A stretch of DNA of 64,000 bases from an uncultured Luminiphilus sp. (GTDB lineage Bacteria; Pseudomonadota; Gammaproteobacteria; Pseudomonadales; Halieaceae). The translations under genes were made by a program, and so were the position numbers. Where the stretch lies: NCBI GenBank assembly GCA_943840615.1, contig CALSVI010000008.1, positions 124,001 through 188,000 on the forward strand, given 5' to 3'. Shown here in pieces: positions 48,277-57,327 of this stretch; the stretch's first letter is position 1, and each line of letters begins with the position of its first letter. The notes under the pieces were generated by a model, which worked only from the letters and a program-made list of their open reading frames with translations, did not search any database and was not told the origin of the DNA.

Positions 48277-49404
48277 ATGAAAACCCTGCAAATGCAATCC
48301 TGTGTGCACGATAACGCTACGGTCGAGTGCGCGTTAGTTGAAGTGGCTGTGCCCGAGCCCGGCCCGGATGAGGTGCTGGTGGCAGTCGATGCTGCGCCGA
48401 TCAACCCCTCGGATCTGGGATTGATGTTTGGTGCGGCCGATCTCGCTAGCGTTCGTGAGACTGAACGCGATGGTCAGCCGGCGGTCATGCTGGATGTGCC
48501 GCAGGCGGCGATGCGGGCCATGGCGCCGCGAGTTGGGCATTGGATGGCGGTAGGTAACGAAGGTAGCGGTCGTGTCGTGGCTGCGGGGCAGAGTGAAGCC
48601 GCCGCAGCGCTGATGGATCAGCGCGTGGGTATGTTCGGAGGCGAGATGTACACCGGTTATCGCTGCCTGCCTGCTGCACAGTGTTTGGCGTTTCCTGACA
48701 GTATTTCCGCCGAGCAGTCGGCCTCCTGCTTCGTGAACCCGATGACGGCCTTGGGTTTTATGGAAACGCGCGATATGGAGGGGCAGAAGGCGTTGGTGCA
48801 TACGGCCGCAGCGTCGAATCTGGGGCAGATGCTTCTGCGGCTGTGTCAAGCGGATGACGTGCCGCTCGTGAATATTGTCCGCTCACCGGAGCAGGTGGAG
48901 CTGCTGCAGTCTAGGGGTGCTGAATGGGTGCTCAATAGTCAGGATGACTCTTTTATGAAGCAGCTCATCGAGGCGCTGGTGGCAACGGGCGCAACGCTTG
49001 CCTTCGATGCGATTGGCGGTGGGCGAGGTGTCAATCGTATTCTAACCGCGATGGAAATTGCGGCTGCACAAACGGGCCCATGGTCTCGGTACGGCTCTGA
49101 ACAGGCCAAGCAGGCCTACATTTACGGGCAGCTCGATCTTGGACCCACCGAATTAACCAGGGGCTATGGATGGGTGTGGTCCGTCAGTGGTTGGCTGCTA
49201 ACACCCTTCATGAACCGGGCGGGGTCCGAGCGCGTCGCGCGTATGCGAGACCGAGTGGTCAAGGAGATTGACACGACTTTCGCGAGTCATTATTCCTCGA
49301 GAATGAGTCTACGAGAGGCCCTTTCGGTGGGCGCCGTGCGGGAGTATGGGGCGAGAAAAACCGGGCAGAAAACCTTGCTTGAAATGAACGCTTCAGCCGC
49401 CTGA
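48277..49404 (+). CDS. Zinc-binding dehydrogenase / quinone oxidoreductase-like protein
   Basis: A medium-chain dehydrogenase fold protein: N-terminal GroES-like domain (PEPGPDEVLVAVDAAPINPSDLGLMFG, VGNEGSGRVVAAG) and a Rossmann C-terminal domain with ALVHTAAASNLGQMLLRLCQADDVPLVNI. Catalytic zinc ligands are not evident, fitting zinc-independent quinone oxidoreductases. The ATG at 48277 is chosen for the AAAGGAG site six bases upstream; the ATG at 48271 is also possible. Its end overlaps the convergent SUI1 gene by 12 bp. Confidence 0.85.
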   Translation: MKTLQMQSCVHDNATVECALVEVAVPEPGPDEVLVAVDAAPINPSDLGLMFGAADLASVRETERDGQPAVMLDVPQAAMRAMAPRVGHWMAVGNEGSGRVVAAGQSEAAAALMDQRVGMFGGEMYTGYRCLPAAQCLAFPDSISAEQSASCFVNPMTALGFMETRDMEGQKALVHTAAASNLGQMLLRLCQADDVPLVNIVRSPEQVELLQSRGAEWVLNSQDDSFMKQLIEALVATGATLAFDAIGGGRGVNRILTAMEIAAAQTGPWSRYGSEQAKQAYIYGQLDLGPTELTRGYGWVWSVSGWLLTPFMNRAGSERVARMRDRVVKEIDTTFASHYSSRMSLREALSVGAVREYGARKTGQKTLLEMNASAA

Positions 49405-49752
49405 TTGCTTTACCACATAGCCCATATCCTCGAGCGCTGTTTGGCACGTTGCCCGCTGGTCCCCCTGAATTTCCAATTGGACCCCTTTCACCGCGCCTCC
49501 GACGCCGCAGCGTTGTTTGAGTTGTTTGCAAACGCTCTTGAGTTGCGCGGGATCTGCTGGAATGCCGTCTATCACGGTGACTGCCTTGCCACCCCGGCCC
49601 TTGGTCTCGCGCCGAATGCGAACCACCCCGTCACCGGTTGCGGCCGGCCTGTCGGCCCCGCAGACGCACGCTACCACCAGTCTCTGGCACTGCGGACAAA
49701 GTCGACCTCCATCAGTACGGTAGACTCCTCTAGAGTCAGAGTGCTTCGCCAA
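49393..49752 (-). CDS. SUI1/YciH-type translation factor
   Basis: This 119-residue protein has the eIF1/SUI1 core (RRETKGRGGKAVTVIDGI, KSVCKQLKQRCGVGGAVKG, LEIQGDQR) like E. coli YciH, which can act in start-site fidelity. An N-terminal pair CPQC and CVC suggests a zinc knuckle. It is convergent with the dehydrogenase and divergent from slyX. Confidence 0.87.
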   Translation of the reverse strand: MAKHSDSRGVYRTDGGRLCPQCQRLVVACVCGADRPAATGDGVVRIRRETKGRGGKAVTVIDGIPADPAQLKSVCKQLKQRCGVGGAVKGVQLEIQGDQRATCQTALEDMGYVVKQSGG

Positions 49753-49820
49753 TGGGTTCTCCTATGGCATGCCGGGGCCTTTATACTAGCACCGGGCAAG
49801 CGGAGCGAAGGGGCCCCACT

Positions 49821-50029
49821 ATGAGTGATACATCAGCATTAGAGGCGCAGTTGGCGTTCGTAGAGGATGCGATGCGCGTCTCTGGACAATGCGCTCGCAG
49901 CTCAGCAGCAGCACATTTTCAAGTTGGAGCAACAGGTCGACCGGCTGCGTCAGCAGCTTAAGTGAGCAGGGAGCGCGTCTGGATGCGGTCGCTGAGCCCG
50001 ATAATGAACCTGCGCCCCCGCATTACTAA
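49821..50029 (+). CDS. slyX: SlyX protein, two frame breaks
   Basis: SlyX is a small coiled-coil protein of unknown function. From ATG at 49821 it reads MSDTSALEAQLAFVEDAMR. One extra base near 49875-49878 breaks the frame, after which SLDNALAAQQQHIFKLEQQ resumes; one extra A at 49960-49961 breaks it again, after which SEQGARLDAVAEPDNEPAPPHY follows. The C-terminal PPHY is the SlyX hallmark. Repaired length is 68 residues. An apparent longer upstream reading (from 49752) is not supported. Confidence 0.85.
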
Positions 50030-50058
50030 CGCCCTGGATTATTGAAGAGAGACTACTT

Positions 50059-51772
50059 ATGAATTGGCGCGTAACTATATTGATTTCAATGGTATTTATG
50101 GCTGGGGTCTGTCGTCTTGTTTGCGATTGTCACGCGGCCAGCCTCCGCGCCTCTCCACGAAATTTATGTCAACGGAACCGTGCTGACGATGGACGCCTCA
50201 GACCGGATTGTCGAGGCGGTGAGTGTTCGCAACGGTCGGATTGATGCGGTCGGAGGCTCAGAGGCATTGCTGGCGACGGCCGACGACCAAACGTCGGTAG
50301 TCGATCTGCGCGGCCGAACGTTGATGCCGGGATTTGTTGATGCCCACGGGCACTTTCCCGGGTCCGGGCAGACGGTGTTTTCGGCGGATTTAAATAGTCC
50401 GCCCATCGGTGAAGTCACCAACATGGCCCAATTGCTCTCGCGCTTAAAAGCGTTCGCTGCCGCGCGGTCCGACGGCTGGGTGGTGGGGCACGGTTACGAT
50501 GACACGCTGTTGCTGGAGCGGCGGCATCCCACTCGAGATGATCTGGATCAGGTCTCGGTCGAGAGACCAGTAGCCGTCGTGCATGTGTCGGGCCACCTGG
50601 CAGTAGCAAATACTGCGGCACTCAAGATGCTTGGCATCGACGCGGCAACGCCAGATCCCGTCGGCGGGGTCATTGTGCGGGATCCCGATTCAGCCGATGG
50701 GCGACGACCCAATGGCGTGTTGGAGGAAACGGCCGCCAGGGCAGTGTGGGAGCATACGCTCGATCTTGGCGTGATAGACGGCCTCCGGATGACGACCCAG
50801 GCGGCAGAGGAGTATTTGGCAGTCGGTGTGACGACAGCCTCGGCCGGCGGAATGCCGACCCCGGTGGCCACATTGCTGACTCTGTTGAGTCGGCTTAACC
50901 AGTTTCCACAGCGCGTGGCACTCTTCCCGCTATTTGAAGAGGTGGGTGAGGCGCTGTTAACAGGGGAGAAGTCTCTCGCTGATTTTGCGGGGGCCAATGT
51001 CATCGTGCCACGCGTCAAAATTATTGCTGACGGCAGTATTCAGGGCTACACCGGGTATTTGTCGGAGCCTTACTACCAGCCGTTCAAGGGTGATGCGGGT
51101 TATAGGGGCTATCCTTCGGTTGCGCGCGAGGAGCTATTTAGGCAAGTAGCCGGTCTATATCAGCGACGCATTCCGGTCGCGATTCACTGTAACGGCGACG
51201 CCTCCATTGATGATGGTCTGGATGCCATTGAGGCGGCAATGGAGGCGCATCCTTGGCCGGAGGCACGGCCCCTGATCATACACGCTCAAATGACCCGCAA
51301 AGATCAGATCGAGCGCATGGCTTCCTTGGGTGTGACGCCCAGTTTTTTCTCGGCCCATACCTACTACTGGGGTGATCGTCACGCCGCCATTTTTATGGGT
51401 CCAGCGCGCGCCGCAAATATGAGTCCTGCCCGCTGGGCTTTGGACGCGGGCATCCGATTCAGTTCGCATCTGGATACTCCCGTCACGCCTATGCTGCCCT
51501 TGCAGGCGGTGTGGAGTCAGGTAGAGCGGGAGAGCACGGGCGGAATTGTGATTGGGCCTTCGCAGCGTATCGAGCGCATGCCGGCGCTTCGCGCCGTGAC
51601 CGTCGATGCGGCGTGGCAGGTCTTCATGGATAACGAGATCGGCTCAATAGAGCCTGGCAAGCGAGCTGATCTGGTGGTGCTCTCAGATAATCCGTTGACG
51701 GCAGCGGATCTCCGGGCGATCAAAGTGGATCGCACCGTTATTGACGGTGCCACGGTCTATACCCGATTTTAG
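50059..51772 (+). CDS. Amidohydrolase family protein (YtcJ-like), one frame break
   Basis: A metal-dependent amidohydrolase-superfamily enzyme of about 570 residues after repair. The N-terminus from ATG 50059 is a membrane anchor or signal peptide (ILISMVFMAGV); one extra base at about 50110 breaks it from VLFAIVTRPASA. The HxH metal site is seen as DAHGHFPG, further ligands in AIHCNGDASID and SSHLDTPVTP, and the composite domain closes with GSIEPGKRADLVVL. It resembles the YtcJ/AAA family of exported amidohydrolases; substrate unknown. Its end overlaps the hotdog gene by 4 bp on the opposite strand. Confidence 0.85.
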
Positions 51773-52431
51773 TGACGGTCCTTGGTATCTAAGCCAAACT
51801 TTGCAGCATCGACGCGCACAAAAATCGCTTCTGCGGTGGCGGTTAGCGTATCGCCGACGCGCATCGATGCGGTGACTTCTGTTCGCCGCTCGTCGATCTC
51901 GGTGGCCTCGGCACTGATGTGAATCAGTGTGTTTAGGGGTGTGGGCTTAAGGTAGCGGACTGATAGCCCGCTCGTCATGCCCGGACGACCCGTTTTGACG
52001 TGAGTCATACCCATCAGGTGATCGAGAATACCGGCTACCCAGCCGCCGTGGGTATGCCCGGGAGGCCCCTCAAATGCGGGTCCGAATATGACCTCGCCGA
52101 CAATACGATTCGGCTCTTCGTGCCAGGTAAGCGCCGGTGCACTAGGGTGGCTGCGCCCGGCCATCGCGACCAACTCGCCCATAATATTATCGATACTGCC
52201 ACGGTCCTTGCGCCTGGCCATATCGACCAACCCTGTCACCTGGGGCTCTTTTTTTAAGCGCTGGGTCAGCTGTCGCATTGCTTCAGCGATTTCAGCAGCA
52301 GTGTCGAGCGAAATATCAGTGCTCACTACTGTCTCGTTAAGTGCTCTGGCCGCCGCCGCAAGCTCGTGCCGTGCCTGCCAGTAAGTCTCCTCGGGTGTAT
52401 CGACCTTGTGGGGATGGTCGTCTTCACTCAT
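51769..52431 (-). CDS. PaaI-like hotdog thioesterase
   Basis: This 220-residue protein has an extended N-terminal helical region (1-90) and a C-terminal hotdog domain with GHTHGGWVAGILDHLMG and LSVRYLKPTPLNTLI. The HGG and Asp in ILDH are typical of acyl-CoA thioesterases. It is next to an epoxide hydrolase gene (gap zero), so the two are probably co-transcribed. Confidence 0.83.
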   Translation of the reverse strand: MSEDDHPHKVDTPEETYWQARHELAAAARALNETVVSTDISLDTAAEIAEAMRQLTQRLKKEPQVTGLVDMARRKDRGSIDNIMGELVAMAGRSHPSAPALTWHEEPNRIVGEVIFGPAFEGPPGHTHGGWVAGILDHLMGMTHVKTGRPGMTSGLSVRYLKPTPLNTLIHISAEATEIDERRTEVTASMRVGDTLTATAEAIFVRVDAAKFGLDTKDRH

Positions 52432-53601
52432 TTAAAGCCACTTCCCTGACAGGAGCTGAGCGTGCCAGCGCCTGATGTCGGTCACGAGCGCGTCGGGCTG
52501 CTCGAGAGAGGCGAAGTGCCCTCCCGCTGCGTGTTGGTCGTTGAACATGACCAGTTGCTGGTAGCGAGTGCTGGCGAGTCGTTCTGTGCACAAGAACAGT
52601 TCTTTGGGAAATAAAGAGACGCCCATGGGTTGCTCGATGGGGCGGTAATCAGGCTGGGTGAAACTCTCCCAGTAAAGTCTGGCGCTGCTGCCGGCGGAAT
52701 TCGTCATCCAATAGTGCGTGGCTATGTCGAGCAGTACATCACGTTTCACCGCATTTTCCGGGTGGCGAACATCGTTTTGCATGCAGTCAGTCCACTGGGC
52801 GTATTTTTCGATAATCCAGGCCATCTGCCCAGCCGGAGAATCCGCCAACCCGTAGGCGAGTGTTTGTGGGCGGGTGCTTTGTTGCTTGGAATACCCGGAT
52901 TCGTGTTCCTGATAGTGCATTGCCGCCGACAGGGTGGCCTGCTCTGCGGGGTCATCAGAGCTCATGGTTTGCTCGTCTGGGAGCACCAGCGGTAAATTCA
53001 CATGTCCGGCGAGGCAGTGCGTTCCCGGGTGAAGCAGCAGCGCGTGAGTGACCAGAGAGCCCCAGTCACCGCCTTGAGCGATATAGCTTTCATAGCCCAG
53101 TCTTTGCATCAGCGTATCCCACATGGCGGCAATCTGGGCGACGCCCACACCTGGGGCGGTGGGCTGATCAGAAAAACCGAATCCGGGCAGACTGGGTATC
53201 ACCAGGTGAAAGGCGTCGCTCGGATCGCCACCGGTCGTTGTCGGATCCGTAAGCGGCTCGATGATGTTCAGAAATTCGAGCACAGAGCCAGGCCATCCGT
53301 GGGTGATCAGTAGCGGTTGGGCTTGTGTGTGAGGACTCCGAATGTGAAGGCAGTGAATGCCGAGACCGGAGATCTCGGTGAAGAGGTTCTCGTACTGGGA
53401 CAGCTGTCTTGGAACGCGCTGCCAGTCATAGTCTTCCCGCCAGTATCGGACGAGTTCTTGGCAGTAACTGAGCGGGATACCCTGTTGCCAGTCCTCCACC
53501 GTTTCCGCGTTAGGAAACCGAGTTTGCTCCAATCGACGGAGGGCATCCTGCACTGAGGCAGGGCTGAACTGGGGCTCAAAAAGCGTTAACGAGTGGTCCA
53601 T
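52432..53601 (-). CDS. Epoxide hydrolase (EHN plus alpha/beta-hydrolase)
   Basis: The N-terminal EHN domain (RRLEQTRFPNAE, REDYDWQRVPRQLSQYENLFTEI) precedes an alpha/beta hydrolase with oxyanion HGWPGS (101-106), nucleophile Asp179 in GGDWG and a C-terminal His in AAGGHFASLEQP. This matches microsomal-type epoxide hydrolases that open epoxides from oxygenase reactions. The ATG at 53601 is chosen; an in-frame upstream ATG adds eleven residues without similarity. Abuts the hotdog gene. Confidence 0.88.
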   Translation of the reverse strand: MDHSLTLFEPQFSPASVQDALRRLEQTRFPNAETVEDWQQGIPLSYCQELVRYWREDYDWQRVPRQLSQYENLFTEISGLGIHCLHIRSPHTQAQPLLITHGWPGSVLEFLNIIEPLTDPTTTGGDPSDAFHLVIPSLPGFGFSDQPTAPGVGVAQIAAMWDTLMQRLGYESYIAQGGDWGSLVTHALLLHPGTHCLAGHVNLPLVLPDEQTMSSDDPAEQATLSAAMHYQEHESGYSKQQSTRPQTLAYGLADSPAGQMAWIIEKYAQWTDCMQNDVRHPENAVKRDVLLDIATHYWMTNSAGSSARLYWESFTQPDYRPIEQPMGVSLFPKELFLCTERLASTRYQQLVMFNDQHAAGGHFASLEQPDALVTDIRRWHAQLLSGKWL

Positions 53602-53655
53602 GGCGTGTCGCTCCGAATGCGTCGACCGAGACACTAACGCCTGACTCTCCTCTGC

Positions 53656-55074
53656 TCAAGCTTCTATCTCGAGCGCGTTATAGGTTTCATTCAGCCATTT
53701 CAGGAGACGGGCCCGCTCCCCTTCGTCTTCTCTGGTGCGAGTTCTCAGGTGAGTCGTGCGTGGTTCGCGATCGAGAAAAAGCTTCCCGGTCAGTTTGTCC
53801 GCCTCGGTCGCACGGGCGAGCCATATGACAGTATCGGCGCCTTCGTCGGGGGTGCGCAGTACTTTTTTAGTGACGCGCCTAAAGCCGGGTAGGGCGTTCT
53901 GGACGCCCGGCGTATCGGCCCACCCGGGGTGCATACTGTTCATAACGATATTATCCTCTGCCCATTGCTGCGCCCAGAGCTCAGTCAGCACGGTCAGTGC
54001 GCGCTTGGCGCGTGCATAGGCGACGGTGCCGTCATAATTATTGTCGGGCATGATCAATTCATCGCAGCGAAGTTTCTGGGTATACATGCCACCTGAGACG
54101 ACATTGATGACGCGGGCAGGAGAGGTTGAGCGGCGAAGGAGTGGTAGCAGTTGCTCTGTGAGTCGCCAGGGTGATAGCAGGAGTAGAGAGACGCTACGTT
54201 CAAGCCCTTCCGAGGTTGTTGCATAGTCATTGAACAGCGCCCCCGCATTGTTGATCAGTACGTCGATGGGCGCGCCTTGCTGATGCAGTTTTTGACACAG
54301 CTTGTTGACATCGCCCAGCAGGCTCAAATCGGCCAGCTCGACGCGATCAGCCCGCCGACCAGTCTCTGCCTCGAAGGCCTGTTGCATCGTGTCAAGCTTG
54401 GCGGGATCGCGAATGACAACGGTGAGCGTGGCGCCTGCTTCGAGCAGGGAGACCGCCGTGGCAAATCCAAGTCCCGCATTGGCTCCGGTTAATAAAACAT
54501 GCTTGCCGGCCATGTCGCTGCTCATGGGGAGCCATTTCCGTCGGCCTCTGCGATGCCCGTAGCGAGTAAAGCAGGCCAAGGCTGTCGCCAGCTTCCTGTC
54601 TTTTTGTTCGGTGTCTGCAGAGGCGCTGGGAGCGGGGTTCCCGTCGGCTAATGCTCTTGCAAGGCCACGGAGACTGGCGCGACCCATCTTTTGCATTCCG
54701 GCCTCAGTGTTGCGCGCAAGGAGATCAAGCCCATATCGAAAGCGAAACTCGGCGACGTAAGTGATGCGAGTCCGGCCTTGGCTCAGCGGGTCAAACGTGA
54801 TGACATCCTTGACGTGAAAAAACCGACTGGTGCCTTCCAGCACAACGCTTTGCCACGGCGTGAATTCAGTGATGCAGTAATCCAGCGTGAGCTCCGTGGG
54901 TCCGGCTTTGCAAACCACGGAAAAGTGACTGCCTTTGCCGACGGGCCCCGGGCTAAGCTTTTGTGCCGCCACCGCGGTGGCGTCCCATTCTACGGTGGTT
55001 CTAAAATCCGATACGTAGCGAAAGCAAGCTTCGACGGGCCGTTCAACCTCGATGACTTCCGTGAGGGTAATCAT
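53656..55074 (-). CDS. SRPBCC domain fused to short-chain dehydrogenase
   Basis: Residues 1-145 form a SRPBCC/polyketide-cyclase-like lipid-binding domain (VIEVERPVEACFRYVSDF; RTRITYVAEFRF). A linker (146-188) leads to a short-chain dehydrogenase domain with cofactor motif TGANAGLG (196-203), NNAG near 277 and YARAKRAL near 349. The 472-residue fusion is in one frame. A plausible stand-alone start exists at Met184, so two genes fused recently or an internal start are both possible. A ligand-binding helper joined to its reductase is the simplest reading. Confidence 0.8.
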   Translation of the reverse strand: MITLTEVIEVERPVEACFRYVSDFRTTVEWDATAVAAQKLSPGPVGKGSHFSVVCKAGPTELTLDYCITEFTPWQSVVLEGTSRFFHVKDVITFDPLSQGRTRITYVAEFRFRYGLDLLARNTEAGMQKMGRASLRGLARALADGNPAPSASADTEQKDRKLATALACFTRYGHRRGRRKWLPMSSDMAGKHVLLTGANAGLGFATAVSLLEAGATLTVVIRDPAKLDTMQQAFEAETGRRADRVELADLSLLGDVNKLCQKLHQQGAPIDVLINNAGALFNDYATTSEGLERSVSLLLLSPWRLTEQLLPLLRRSTSPARVINVVSGGMYTQKLRCDELIMPDNNYDGTVAYARAKRALTVLTELWAQQWAEDNIVMNSMHPGWADTPGVQNALPGFRRVTKKVLRTPDEGADTVIWLARATEADKLTGKLFLDREPRTTHLRTRTREDEGERARLLKWLNETYNALEIEA

Positions 55075-55170
55075 GGCGGGTTCTCTGACTGTAGGTACTG
55101 ACAGTACGCTGCAGACAAAAGCTTAGTTCAACCGCCTGCCGCAACAGAGTTTGATCACGGCCGCGTCGGA

Positions 55171-55497
55171 TTATTCCTCAACCCAAACAACCCGCAAGGG
55201 CTCACCGAAGTCGTCATACACAACCTGGCGTCTTTTTTTGGGCGTTCTACCCCGCACCACCTTTGTGCGTCCTCTTTTCGCCGCGCGTCGAGCTTCGAGC
55301 ACTGCAACCACATCGTTAAGGGGCGTTCGCTCGCTGCGACGTGCGTCAAACAGCGGGGCGGGTGGCGGGGTTTCATTGCGGTCATAGGCGCTTTCGCCAA
55401 CCGCCAGTTCCTCGACCTTTCCACCTGACGATAAAAAAGCCGCGGTCTGGCGCTGCAGCCGGTCGCGCAGGTCTGTCTTTGAGGGCGGTTTTTTCAC
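55171..55497 (-). CDS. Small charged protein of unknown function
   Basis: 108 residues, rich in Arg and Lys. It has a helical LRDRLQRQTAAFLSSGGKVEEL segment; the FLxxGGKVxE pattern recalls P. aeruginosa SutA, an RNA polymerase-binding factor. A second stretch (PLNDVVAVLEARRAAKRGRTK) is basic, followed by a beta-like tail (RQVVYDDFGEPLRVVWVEE). The SutA link is tentative. Codon use and start are ordinary. Confidence 0.6.
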   Translation of the reverse strand: MKKPPSKTDLRDRLQRQTAAFLSSGGKVEELAVGESAYDRNETPPPAPLFDARRSERTPLNDVVAVLEARRAAKRGRTKVVRGRTPKKRRQVVYDDFGEPLRVVWVEE

Positions 55498-55669
55498 GTA
55501 ATCGTCTCCACGGACGACATTATAAGGAACGAGCCTGCCGACATAAAACAGTTGGGCTGACCGTACGTGGCTGTTTCTGGTTTAATGCCTCAGCGTAAAG
55601 GCCAGGGGTCAGGGATTTAGTGCGATCTGCGTGTGAGAGCCAGTTAGATAAGCAGGGCAAGGGGGGCGA

Positions 55670-56527
55670 GTGATGCGCTCCCTGCGGTCAGTGCTGGTCT
55701 TTTTCTGGATGGCGGTTACCGTTATCCCTTTTGCGTCTGTCATCATCATTTGCGCTCCGTTTATCGGACCGGATGCGCGCTGGTGGTATCTCGCCAGACC
55801 TTGGCTTCAGGGGGCCGTCGAAGCGGTTAGATTGGTGGGGGGCATCCAATATACCGTGATCGGTGAGGAGCATCTTCCTGCCGCGGGGGATAACCAGCGC
55901 ATCATTCTCTGCCCGAAGCACCAATCCACCTGGGAAACATTTTTTTTCGCGAGTCGTATGCCACGTCCTCTAGCCTATGTTTTCAAGCGCGAGCTACTTT
56001 ATGTTCCGTTCTTCGGATGGGCGATGGCGTGCCTCAATATGATTCATATTGACCGGGGTGCTCGGGGAGATGCTTGGAAGAAGGTCGCTTCGCTCGGTGA
56101 GGCTCTGATGGATCGGGGCAAATGGGTCATCATGTTTCCTGAGGGCACGCGGTCAGAGCGGGGCGGCCAGGGGGTCTATAAGACGGGCGCGGCGAGACTC
56201 GCGATTGCCACGGGCGCGAGTATTGTTCCGATCGCCGTTGCGTCAGCCCGATGCTGGCCGCGAAAAAGCTTTACTTTCATACCAGGCATGGCTGACGTGT
56301 CTTTTGGACCACCTATTGCGCCCCAACCCGGCGAAAGCGCCGGCGAACTAATGGAAAAAGTCTCCCTCTGGATCGAGCAGGAGATGCGCCGTATTGACCC
56401 CGAGGCATATCCGGCTGACGAACGACCGGCGGACCCGGCGCAACAGGAAGCGGCGCAAAGAGAAATCCTTGAGGTTCAGGCCGCGGCTGCGCGGGCCGCT
56501 CAGGGCGGCGTGACAGATGAAAGCTGA
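55670..56527 (+). CDS. 1-acyl-sn-glycerol-3-phosphate acyltransferase (PlsC-like)
   Basis: A lysophospholipid acyltransferase with an N-terminal membrane segment (about 8-32). The HX4D motif appears as KHQSTWE (His then Glu, a known proteobacterial variant) and the FPEGTRS motif follows. Activity is phosphatidic-acid synthesis at the inner membrane. Start at GTG 55670 or ATG 55673. The C-terminal 40 residues are Ala/Gln-rich and look disordered. A methyltransferase follows after 84 bp. Confidence 0.88.
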   Translation: MMRSLRSVLVFFWMAVTVIPFASVIIICAPFIGPDARWWYLARPWLQGAVEAVRLVGGIQYTVIGEEHLPAAGDNQRIILCPKHQSTWETFFFASRMPRPLAYVFKRELLYVPFFGWAMACLNMIHIDRGARGDAWKKVASLGEALMDRGKWVIMFPEGTRSERGGQGVYKTGAARLAIATGASIVPIAVASARCWPRKSFTFIPGMADVSFGPPIAPQPGESAGELMEKVSLWIEQEMRRIDPEAYPADERPADPAQQEAAQREILEVQAAAARAAQGGVTDES

Positions 56528-56611
56528 TACACCGTCATCACGGGGGTGCTGACGGGCATCTGGAGCGCAGCCGTCGGTGTACACTGCAGCCGGCAGTGGA
56601 GGAAGTCTTAA

Positions 56612-57229
56612 ATGGGTTTTTATAGCGATACGATCGTACCGAGGTTAGTGACCTGCGCCTGCGGCACAAAGCCAATATTGAAACAGCGAGAGAAGATCGT
56701 GCCGCTCGCGACGGGCAGCGTTCTGGAGATTGGAGTGGGAGCTGGACATAACCTGCCCTATTACGATTCGGCGCAAGTAGATTCTGTTCTGGGAATCGAT
56801 CCCTGCACGACCAGTTGGCACCTTGCGCAACCGAGAGCGAAGGAGCTGGGAGTGCCACTTGAGTTCCTGGAGGGTTCAGCAGAGGACATGCCGCTGCCAG
56901 ACGCTGCGTTTGATAGCGTGCTGATGACCTATAGCCTTTGCACCATTCCTGACGCGCACGCGGCGCTCTCGGAGATTCGTCGCGTGCTCAAGCCTGGAGG
57001 CCGGCTGCTGTTTTGTGAGCATGGCGAGGCGCCAGATCCCTCAGTGGCGCGCTGGCAGGCACGTGTGAACCCCCTGTGGAGGCGTATTCTGGGAGGTTGC
57101 AATCTCAATCGACCCATTTTGAGCTGGATCGGTGAGGCTGGATTTTCTATGCAGTCGTGTGACCAGATGTATTTGCCCGGCACGCCGCGGATCGCGGGTT
57201 TTAATGTATGGGGAAGCGCTCAGCGCTAA
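56612..57229 (+). CDS. Class I SAM-dependent methyltransferase
   Basis: The 205-residue enzyme has the SAM-binding motif I VLEIGVGAGHNLPYY, motif II-like VLGIDPC and motif IV region FDSVLMTYSLCTIPD, followed by RVLKPGGRLLFCEHGEAP. It resembles METTL7/ubiquinone-type methyltransferases of bacteria. Start ATG 56612 is preceded by GGAGG. Substrate unknown; neighbours are PlsC and lipoproteins. Confidence 0.85.
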   Translation: MGFYSDTIVPRLVTCACGTKPILKQREKIVPLATGSVLEIGVGAGHNLPYYDSAQVDSVLGIDPCTTSWHLAQPRAKELGVPLEFLEGSAEDMPLPDAAFDSVLMTYSLCTIPDAHAALSEIRRVLKPGGRLLFCEHGEAPDPSVARWQARVNPLWRRILGGCNLNRPILSWIGEAGFSMQSCDQMYLPGTPRIAGFNVWGSAQR

Positions 57230-57327
57230 AGACCTCGCCCGGTAGAGAGTGATGTCTGTTGAGTGTGGTGTCGGAGTGCTTGGGCCCATGGGTTTTCACC
57301 GGATCAAAGGAAAAGGTTGTGAGGGTG

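Noticed and set aside
55670-56527. HX4D variant (HQSTWE) as a defective acyltransferase
   Set aside because: The Glu variant is known in proteobacterial PlsC-like proteins and the FPEGTR motif is intact.
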